Positions 5,812 to 11,175 of a stretch of DNA of 11,175 bases are shown here, in pieces (position 1 is the first letter of the stretch; the number at the start of each line of letters is the position of its first letter). The position numbers and the translations under genes are program-made. Origin of the DNA: an uncultured Oscillochloris sp. (GTDB taxonomy: Bacteria > Chloroflexota > Chloroflexia > Chloroflexales > Chloroflexaceae). The notes beneath the pieces were generated by a model that worked only from the letters and a program-made list of their open reading frames with translations, had not been told where the DNA came from and ran no database searches. The stretch is from contig CAIRFY010000522.1 in the NCBI GenBank assembly GCA_903877945.1, positions 1 through 11,175 of the forward strand, in the 5' to 3' direction.

Positions 5812-8800
5812 CAACGGTAATCCCCTCAAGGCGATCTTCCAGATCGGCATAGATCTCACGCAGCCGATCCAGCGTCTCGGGATCGGCATCCCAAAAGCCA
5901 CGCCCGCTCGACTCGAGCAGGCGGCGCACCACCCCAACGGCTGCCGTCGGGTTCAGGGCCGCCAGGCGCTCGCGCATCGTATCGTCGAGAACAAAGGTCT
6001 CGGCGACACTCTGGTAGACCCAGCCGTCCACCGACTTGGTGGTCGCGCTCCAGCCGTAGGTATTGTTCACACGGGCCTCGATCTCGCGGGCACCCTCGTA
6101 GCCGTGGCTCAACATCGCCTCGTACCACTTCGGGTTGAGCAGCTTGGCCCGCGTCTCCATCCGCACCGCCTGATCCAGCGAACTGACCCGATTCGTCGTG
6201 CCGAGGGAGTCCGCCACCATCGTCTTCGGGCGGCTCCCGCGCAGCAGCTCGACGCTCTTGGTGATCCCACCCAGATTATCGTAGTAGTTGTCGATGTCCG
6301 AGAGGCCCACCTCAAAACTGTCGATGTTCTGGAAGCTCGCGTCTACCGTACTCAGCGCCTTCTCCAGCACCGCCCGCGACTCGCGCCACTGGCCGTTCGG
6401 CCCCAAGCTGAAGCTCTTGCGGCTCAGGAACGCCTCACCAAGCTGACTGTCGTCATCCCAGGTTCCGCTATCCACCAGATTATTCACGTTGGCCCCGTAG
6501 CTGCCAGGGGCATTCGAGAAGACGCGGGCGGAAGCATCCTCGATACTGATGTTCAGTTCGGCAGATTGCGCCAGGGCGTGAGCGCGCACGAAGTTCTGCT
6601 CGACCGGCTCATCAGCCGTGGCAGCCAAGCGGGCGGCCCGGTCGATCAACTGCATCTGGTTGCCCAGCAGGTCGCGGAAGATTCCGCTCACCGTGGTTAC
6701 CACATCCACCCGTGGTCGGCCCAACTCTTCCAGGGGAACAAGCGCCACATCGCTGACGCTGCCCAGTTCGTCCATCACCGGGATGGCTCCAAACAGCGCG
6801 AGTACCTGGGCCACACCCTCGCACTCAGACTTGAGATTGTCGCTGCCCCAGAGTACCACCGCCACCGTCTGCGGCAGTGCGCCCTGCTCGACCACCAAGC
6901 GGGCCAGCAGTTCGTCCACCAGGCGTCCGCCGCGCTCCATCGCCGCCTGCGAAGGCACCCGATACGGGTCAAGGCTGTAGACATTACGCCCGGTGGGCAG
7001 AACACCGGGGTCGCGCACGACATCGTTACTTGGCGACGGCTGAATGAAGCCACCGCGCAAGCCGTGGAGCAGCCCGGCAACCTCTTGGGGGGCCAGCAGT
7101 TTCGCCAGCAGATCGCCGAGGAAGGCCCACAGCTCCCCGAGCGACCCTGGCGCGAGTTTCGCTGCTTCGCGCAGATACACATCGGCGCTGTGCTGTCGAT
7201 CTGCGGGGGTACCGGCCACAAAGCGCCGAATAGCCTCCTTACCAATCGTCTCGACCTGACGCCAGCGTTCCTGTGTCGTCGTATCGGTCGAGAGCCGATC
7301 ACGCATAGAGGCGTAATCGTACCCAAGGCTGGCGGCGATAATCGCCGGGAAGGTTGCTGCGCTGCGGCGACCAGCGGGCCGGAAACTGGCCGTCAGGGCC
7401 AGGAAGTCCACCAGTTCCACAGGTGCCGGGCTCTTGCCGAGAATGTGCAGGCCAGACGGGATCATGCGCTCCTCGATCTGGAGCAACTCGTGGCCGAGAG
7501 TAGCGATGTAGCGCTCGGCGCGAACCGCGAGCTGAGACTCCGAGGTTGCGGCGAGCTGAGCCGCTTCCTCTAGCCCGAACTCTGCGTTCTCGATGCCCAA
7601 CTTCTGGGCCTGGACAACAATATCCTCAAGCATCGAGGGGTCAGGTGTGGCGCGGTAGCGGTCGAGCGTATCCTTGAGGGCACGTAGACCCTTGTAAAGC
7701 CCGGCCTGCTGGAGCGGCGGCACCAGATAGCTCACCAGGGTAGCGGCGCTGCGGCGCTTGGCGATAGCAGCCTCGCTCGGGTTATTCACGCTGTAGTAGT
7801 AGAAGTTAGGCAGTTCGCCGATCAGCCGGGAGGGCCAGCAGTTCGCGCTCATGCCCACTTGCTTACCGGGCATAAACTCCAGCGCGCCGTGGGTGCCGAA
7901 GTGGACAACCGCATCGACCTTGTAGATATAGCGCAGCCAAGCGTAGAAGGCAGCGAAAGCGTGGTTCGGCGCAGCATCCTTCGCCATCAAGAGGCGCATC
8001 GGGTCGCGCTCGTAGCCAAACGAGGGCTGCACACCGATAAACACATTGCCCAGATGCACGCCCATGATCAGGAAGTTCTTACCGTCGTTCAGCAACTCAC
8101 CGGGGGCGCGGCCCCAGAACGGCTCGATCTCAGCCTCGGCAGGAAAGAGCCGACGGTAGTCGGTCACCGCCATGCGGGCGGCCACATTCGAACTGGCCCC
8201 GCTGGCCACCGCGTTGCCCTCCACCACCATTCGCCGCAGATCATCGGCGCTGGCGGGCAGATCCAGCGTGTAGCCATCGGTACGCAGCGCCTTCAGTAGT
8301 TCGTAGAGACTCTGAAAGACATCCAGGTAGGCGGCGGTACCCACATTGCCCAGGTTCGGCGGATAGTTGAAGATCACCAGGGCCAGCTTCTTCTCGGCGT
8401 TCGTCTTGTGGCGCAAAGCCACCCGCCGCACGGCCCGGTCGGCGATCTGGTTAATCTCAGGGATCAGGGGAGCCATGCCATCACCGGCATTGCTTGGCCC
8501 ACAGAAGACCAGCGGCTCGGAAGCACCCTCAAGCTCGGGCACCGCCACACTGAGAGCCGCCTGGACAGGTGACAGGCCCGTGGGATCGTCCCGCCAGTTC
8601 TCAACGCGCTGGAAGGCCAGGGGCACCAGACCGAGGTAGCCCACATCAAGCGACCGGAGCGTCTCGCGGGCCTCAACCGGGCGGCTCTCGGCTGGCCCGC
8701 CCACCAGGGCGAAGCCCGAGGCATTGATCAGCAGATCCACACCGGGGGTCTTCTTATCACCAATAAAGAACTGCTCGACCGCCGGACGCTGATCGAGGCC

Positions 8801-9637
8801 GGAGGCATAGGCCATCCGCACCGTCAGGCCACGGGCCTCCATCGCCGCCGACAGCGCGTTCAGATGGGCCGTATTCCCGCTCAGTACCACGCCACGCAGG
8901 GCCAGCACACCCACCGTACCGAGTCCCTGCTTCTTGCCACCCGCCGACTTCCGCCCGCGCCGCCACTTCTCATAGTCAGCGAGGCGCTCAAAAGGCTCGG
9001 GGGCATCAGGGTGAAAAATCGCCTGCTCGGGGTAACTCAGGGGGTCGGCCTGGGGCAACTTGCCGTGCATACCAGGCACATAATAATCGGCCAGCAAGCA
9101 GATCATGCGGTAGAGATTCTCGGGCGAGGGGTTCAGCCAGTACTGATGGGCAGCGGCGAAGGCGTAGATGTCGCGGGCCTTGCCAGGGATAAGCTTGAGT
9201 ACCTTGCTCAAGTTACGCAGCACCGCCAACTGACGCCGGGCCTCGCCCGCACCGCCCTGGGGACGGAGCTTCTTGATCCACTGCTGGATAATCCCCGGCT
9301 TCTCGCTCTCATCGCGGGTGTGCATGGTGAACTTGCCGATCCGCGTACAGCGGATAAGCGCCGGGTTCGAGGTAATCACCAGCACCGGACACGTGGCAGC
9401 AAGCAGCAGCCGCTCCAGCGGGCGCACATACTCCTCACCAAAGAGGCGAGCACCAAAAACGAACGCGGCCCCGGCAAGGTCTTTCTCCAGACGTTGCCAG
9501 CCCACCGCATCACGGAGCGACGTCGCATCGTGGAAGGCCACCGTAATGGCCACCCCATGGTCGCGACGCACCCGATCAGCGGCTAACCGCAGCGCGGCGG
9601 CGTGATTTCCATCGATTGTAAGAAAGACAAAGCGCAT
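5804..9637 (-). CDS. bchH: Magnesium chelatase subunit H (BchH)
   Basis: Large porphyrin-binding subunit of the ATP-dependent Mg-chelatase that inserts Mg2+ into protoporphyrin IX, working with BchI and BchD. The 1277-residue product is of normal length. Residues 1 to about 160 match the N-terminal Mg-chelatase H domain, and about 165-1265 the CobN/Mg-chelatase domain. Diagnostic segments include IMGVHLGNVFIGVQPSFGYE (524-543), VVHFGTHGALEFMPGKQVG (577-595), YYYSVNNPSEA (613-623) and IAKRRSAATLVSYLVPPLQQ. I prefer BchH over CobN because of these motifs and its bchM/hem neighbours. The ATG at 9637 is the earliest possible start: an in-frame TAA lies three codons upstream (9644-9646). No clear Shine-Dalgarno precedes it. 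The ORF is intact. Green phototrophs often carry several BchH paralogues (BchH, BchS, BchT), and I cannot tell which this is. Confidence 0.97.
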   Translation of the reverse strand: MRFVFLTIDGNHAAALRLAADRVRRDHGVAITVAFHDATSLRDAVGWQRLEKDLAGAAFVFGARLFGEEYVRPLERLLLAATCPVLVITSNPALIRCTRIGKFTMHTRDESEKPGIIQQWIKKLRPQGGAGEARRQLAVLRNLSKVLKLIPGKARDIYAFAAAHQYWLNPSPENLYRMICLLADYYVPGMHGKLPQADPLSYPEQAIFHPDAPEPFERLADYEKWRRGRKSAGGKKQGLGTVGVLALRGVVLSGNTAHLNALSAAMEARGLTVRMAYASGLDQRPAVEQFFIGDKKTPGVDLLINASGFALVGGPAESRPVEARETLRSLDVGYLGLVPLAFQRVENWRDDPTGLSPVQAALSVAVPELEGASEPLVFCGPSNAGDGMAPLIPEINQIADRAVRRVALRHKTNAEKKLALVIFNYPPNLGNVGTAAYLDVFQSLYELLKALRTDGYTLDLPASADDLRRMVVEGNAVASGASSNVAARMAVTDYRRLFPAEAEIEPFWGRAPGELLNDGKNFLIMGVHLGNVFIGVQPSFGYERDPMRLLMAKDAAPNHAFAAFYAWLRYIYKVDAVVHFGTHGALEFMPGKQVGMSANCWPSRLIGELPNFYYYSVNNPSEAAIAKRRSAATLVSYLVPPLQQAGLYKGLRALKDTLDRYRATPDPSMLEDIVVQAQKLGIENAEFGLEEAAQLAATSESQLAVRAERYIATLGHELLQIEERMIPSGLHILGKSPAPVELVDFLALTASFRPAGRRSAATFPAIIAASLGYDYASMRDRLSTDTTTQERWRQVETIGKEAIRRFVAGTPADRQHSADVYLREAAKLAPGSLGELWAFLGDLLAKLLAPQEVAGLLHGLRGGFIQPSPSNDVVRDPGVLPTGRNVYSLDPYRVPSQAAMERGGRLVDELLARLVVEQGALPQTVAVVLWGSDNLKSECEGVAQVLALFGAIPVMDELGSVSDVALVPLEELGRPRVDVVTTVSGIFRDLLGNQMQLIDRAARLAATADEPVEQNFVRAHALAQSAELNISIEDASARVFSNAPGSYGANVNNLVDSGTWDDDSQLGEAFLSRKSFSLGPNGQWRESRAVLEKALSTVDASFQNIDSFEVGLSDIDNYYDNLGGITKSVELLRGSRPKTMVADSLGTTNRVSSLDQAVRMETRAKLLNPKWYEAMLSHGYEGAREIEARVNNTYGWSATTKSVDGWVYQSVAETFVLDDTMRERLAALNPTAAVGVVRRLLESSGRGFWDADPETLDRLREIYADLEDRLEGITVDG

Positions 9638-9667
9638 GGTATGTTAAGTGGTTGAAGTATGTTTGGC

Positions 9668-9707
9668 CGAGGCAGACATATATACCTTGGCCAGACTGCC
9701 TCGTTAA
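9668..9707 (-). promoter_or_regulatory. Putative bchH promoter with overlapping dyad
   Basis: On the minus strand TTAACG (9702-9707) is followed after exactly 17 bases by TATATA (9679-9684), a moderate -35/-10 pair (4 of 6 each) that would start transcription about 35 bases before the bchH ATG. An 8-bp perfect inverted repeat, CGAGGCAG (9668-9675) and CTGCCTCG (9696-9703), brackets the -10 box and its spacer. The motif GGCCAA also occurs twice. The dyad placement would suit a repressor, or an activator that remodels the spacer. No experimental or family-level match is known to me. Confidence 0.4.
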
Positions 9708-9800
9708 TCGGCGGCGGCAACCCGTGGCGAGCGATCCGGACCTGGATAGTTCGGGAAGCCGTGGAGGCTCTTCCCCATATTCGCAGGCGCTGTGATCCGA

Positions 9801-9898
9801 GGTTTCATGCTCTCAGTCTCACGACTGGTGGCTGAGCCCAGTCAGCATGGGCATGAACCGAAGTCCACGCCCACAAGCTTTAGCCGTGGGGTACTGAC
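9801..9898 (+). mobile_element. IS200/IS605 (tnpB-type) right-end remnant or structured non-coding element
   Basis: This stretch of the bchH-bchM gap is highly structured. GGTTTCATGC (9801-9810) pairs with GCATGAACC (9851-9859) with one bulge, enclosing GACTGG/CCAGTC (9823-9828, 9838-9843). A terminal hairpin CCCAC-aa-GCTTTAGC-c-GTGGG follows (9870-9890), then GGTACTGAC. The ending CCCACAAGCTTTAGC...GTGGGG resembles the subterminal hairpin at the right end of IS1341-like tnpB elements, which also forms the 3' part of the omega RNA. No transposase or tnpB gene is present, so it is at best a remnant or a non-autonomous copy. An open frame of about 40 codons reading into it and stopping at 9834-9836 could be a decayed tnpB tail, but I cannot recognise it. 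Assigned by pattern memory only. Confidence 0.42.
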
Positions 9899-9997
9899 AT
9901 CGCCTCCATTCCTCGTGATATGTAGTACAGATTACGAACTACACGAACGGGAAATAGTTAAAGCCCAACATTATTCAGCGCACGTACCATAGGAGCT
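9899..9997. other. Non-coding spacer downstream of bchM
   Basis: No ORF or RNA gene is visible between the IS-end-like element and the bchM stop. A weak inverted repeat, TGTAGT (9921-9926) and ACTACA (9938-9943), is the only structure noted. It is not followed by a T-run on either strand, so I do not call it a terminator. No convincing terminator for bchM was found. Confidence 0.5.
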
Positions 9998-10702
9998 TTA
10001 GAAGCGTACCGCCTCCACAAGCATCACGTGGTAAAAGCCTTTACCTACCCGCTCGGCACGCCGCAGCCGCATCCCAGAGGCTTCAAGAGCCTGACGCACC
10101 TGCGCATCGCGGATCATCTTAATATCGGTACGACGCTGGCTGCGGGGGAAGAAAGCACCGACACGGTGCATAGCAGCGAGGAACGCGCTGTAGGGGGCAT
10201 ACGTGAAGATCAACGTACCTGTCGATAGGCTCGCCAGATGAGCAAGCATCCCGCTGAACGTTTCGGCGGGGTAATGGATCAAGACATCAAAGCAGCTTAC
10301 GAGGTTGTAGCTACCGGTCACTTCCTCAAGGTCGGCAGCCCATGCGGACACCCGATCCGAAAGGCCAGCGGCGGCGGCGTTTGCGGCAGTGGCGGCGGCC
10401 ATCTGAGGAGCGAGATCGGCAGCAGAAACCTGGAAGCCGCGCCGGGCCAGCGCCACACTAAACAACCCGGTACCACAGCCCGCATCAAGTGCGGTTGACC
10501 CCGTCGGCTGGGGAAACGACTCAGCGACCCACGCCTCAGCCGTACCGAGCATCACATTATGGCCAGCCCGAATTGTCTTCCTAACTGCCGAAAGCTCCGC
10601 GTCTCCATAGATCGCAGACCAACGAGCAAACCCGACTCCGTCGAAGTAGTGGCGGAGGCGCGCCTTGTGCTGTGTGGTGTCCAAACCTATCCCTTTGCTC
10701 AT
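9998..10702 (-). CDS. bchM: Magnesium-protoporphyrin IX methyltransferase (BchM)
   Basis: SAM-dependent O-methyltransferase that esterifies the C13 propionate of Mg-protoporphyrin IX, the step directly after Mg chelation. BchM is known to cooperate with BchH. The 234-residue product is of family length. The N-terminal BchM signature YFDGVGFARWSAIYG is at 19-33, SAM motif I (LDAGCGTG) at 72-79 with the acidic AADLAP following at 94-99, and the C-terminal FYHVMLVEAVRF matches the family ending. The frame can open at a GTG (10723), limited by an upstream in-frame TGA at 10736-10738. I prefer the ATG at 10702 because the conserved region then begins near residue 19. Neither start has a good ribosome binding site. 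It is separated from bchH by 360 bp and has its own promoter. Confidence 0.95.
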   Translation of the reverse strand: MSKGIGLDTTQHKARLRHYFDGVGFARWSAIYGDAELSAVRKTIRAGHNVMLGTAEAWVAESFPQPTGSTALDAGCGTGLFSVALARRGFQVSAADLAPQMAAATAANAAAAGLSDRVSAWAADLEEVTGSYNLVSCFDVLIHYPAETFSGMLAHLASLSTGTLIFTYAPYSAFLAAMHRVGAFFPRSQRRTDIKMIRDAQVRQALEASGMRLRRAERVGKGFYHVMLVEAVRF

Positions 10703-10730
10703 CCGTAGCCGTATCCATAGCACAGGCGCG

Positions 10731-10757
10731 CCCGATCAAACTACGCTGTAGATCGGG
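10731..10757 (-). promoter_or_regulatory. Hairpin in the bchM leader
   Basis: CCCGATC (10731-10737) and GATCGGG (10751-10757) form a 7-bp stem around a 13-base loop. An alternative fold adds CTAC/GTAG inside. It lies in the predicted 5' untranslated region, 29 bases before the bchM ATG. The decamer AAACTACGCT in the loop (10738-10747) is repeated at 10783-10792, also inside the leader. The structure could affect translation or mark a regulator site, but no known riboswitch class is recognised. Confidence 0.35.
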
Positions 10758-10803
10758 ACGCGAGGGCGGTAGTACGGACTAGAAACTACGCTCGTGCAAG
10801 ACG

Positions 10804-10832
10804 ATTATAACATGATAGTCAATAGTCGTGAA
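10804..10832 (-). promoter_or_regulatory. Putative sigma-70-type bchM promoter
   Basis: On the minus strand TTCACG (10827-10832) is followed after 17 bases by a perfect TATAAT (10804-10809), preceded by TG one base upstream (extended -10, TGTTATAAT). Transcription would start near 10797, giving a leader of about 95 bases before the bchM ATG. The spacer contains two copies of GACTAT seven bases apart. This is the best promoter-like sequence in the window. Confidence 0.6.
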
Positions 10833-11010
10833 TAAATGCAAACATTGAACAAAAGTTGTGCAAGCATAGGAGATCTGCATCAGGAAGGCTTAAAACGACA
10901 CAAACAGCCCGTTGTAGAATGGTATAAAATGGCTTGATATGTACAGGATGAGACAAAAGACGTTCATGCGCGGGGCGCACACCACCGCAGGCGGGAATCC
11001 CGCGCTACGA
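10833..11010. other. AT-richer intergenic stretch, no gene seen
   Basis: No convincing ORF, tRNA or other RNA gene is visible on either strand. A small palindrome, GCGGGA-a-TCCCGC (10991-11003), followed by GCTACGAA, resembles short dispersed hairpins. A TATAAA at 10923-10928 on the plus strand lacks a matching -35 box. The region probably separates bchM from a gene outside the window. Confidence 0.5.
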
Positions 11011-11085
11011 ACTGTAAAGCTGAAACCTAGCACCTGAAACCTTGTCTTAGGCATGTTTCAAAATGGGCACATTCAGCTTTACAGT
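11011..11085. repeat. Small element with perfect 14-bp terminal inverted repeats
   Basis: ACTGTAAAGCTGAA (11011-11024) is repeated exactly in inverted orientation at 11072-11085, enclosing 47 bases. Inside, CTGAAACCT is directly repeated (11020-11028 and 11034-11042). The ACTGTAAAG end and the internal ACCTGAAACCTTGTCTTAGGCA (11032-11053) have counterparts in the same order and orientation beside hemB (1313-1321 and 1323-1345), so the two places carry related repeats. No target-site duplication is evident and no gene is encoded. Confidence 0.6.
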
Positions 11086-11088
11086 CTT

Positions 11089-11150
11089 GCGACGAGGCGA
11101 TGAGGTGATGAGGCGATACGGAGCGCCTCACCGCGTCATCGTTTCGTCGC
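11089..11150. repeat. Imperfect 27-bp-arm hairpin with 8-bp tandem units
   Basis: The left arm 11089-11115 and right arm 11124-11150 are imperfect inverted copies (outermost GCGACGA/TCGTCGC, innermost AGGCG/CGCCT) around an 8-base loop. The left arm also contains three tandem octamers of the form GAYGAGGY starting at 11091. Its function is unknown. It lies next to the preceding repeat and may be part of a larger element continuing past the window edge, as TTGAAACA at the very end (11168-11175) is the inverted copy of TGTTTCAA at 11054-11061. Confidence 0.55.
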
Positions 11151-11175
11151 TGAATTGTCAATCTGGATTGAAACA

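Noticed and set aside
5678..7573. Long plus-strand open frame of 631 codons
   Set aside because: It lies antisense to the well-supported bchH gene and its GC-rich codons; the translation is low-complexity (His/Arg/Gln-rich) with no recognisable domain.
9659..9680. PpsR/CrtJ-type site (TGT-N12-ACA) upstream of bchH
   Set aside because: A TGT and an ACA occur on the minus strand but are 13 bases apart rather than 12, and this regulator is known from proteobacteria, not from the lineage suggested here.
10903..10940. Plus-strand promoter for a gene to the right
   Set aside because: TATAAA is present, but no acceptable -35 box lies 16-18 bases upstream and no following ORF is visible.

Overview
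The window is a tetrapyrrole biosynthesis locus of a phototrophic bacterium, and every recognisable gene lies on the minus strand. Read in the direction of transcription, from right to left, the order is bchM, then bchH, a possible 52-residue cysteine-rich ORF, hemA, hemC, hemD, hemB and hemE. The combination of a BchH-type Mg-chelatase subunit, BchM and the glutamyl-tRNA (C5) route to ALA points to a chlorophototroph. Protein sequence features, moderately high GC content and several families of short palindromic intergenic repeats suggest a filamentous anoxygenic phototroph of the Chloroflexota (Chloroflexales). That placement is an inference; no rRNA or other taxonomic marker is present.

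Layout. Bases 1-27 form a perfect hairpin just past the hemE stop and probably end the transcription unit. hemE (46-1092) is separated from hemB by about 260 bp that is mostly a long nested palindrome (about 1179-1322). hemB, hemD and hemC (1356-4230) are packed with 1-base (TGATG) and 4-base (ATGA) overlaps, which indicates translational coupling. hemA (4271-5602) lies 40 bp upstream of hemC. Between hemA and bchH is a 201-bp gap, most of which can be read as a 52-codon ORF overlapping the end of bchH. bchH (5804-9637) has a candidate promoter with a dyad-symmetric element just upstream. The 360-bp gap between bchH and bchM holds a structured sequence resembling the right end of an IS200/IS605 (tnpB-type) element, without a transposase gene. 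bchM (9998-10702) has a good extended -10 promoter at 10804-10832. The last 340 bases hold no gene that I can see, only hairpins and repeats.

How the genes work together. HemA makes glutamate-1-semialdehyde from glutamyl-tRNA. HemB condenses ALA to porphobilinogen, HemC polymerises it, HemD closes the ring to uroporphyrinogen III, and HemE decarboxylates that to coproporphyrinogen III. After further oxidation by enzymes not encoded here, BchH (with BchI and BchD, also absent) inserts Mg into protoporphyrin IX, and BchM methylates Mg-protoporphyrin. The cluster therefore joins the common trunk to the first two committed bacteriochlorophyll steps. HemL, the coproporphyrinogen and protoporphyrinogen oxidases, BchI and BchD must be encoded elsewhere.

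The coding content is conventional. The less ordinary parts are the short repeats scattered through and between the genes, the IS-end-like remnant, the unannotated small ORF and the candidate regulatory dyad. I found no CRISPR array, tRNA, rRNA, phage gene, defence system or evidence of a new multi-gene system.
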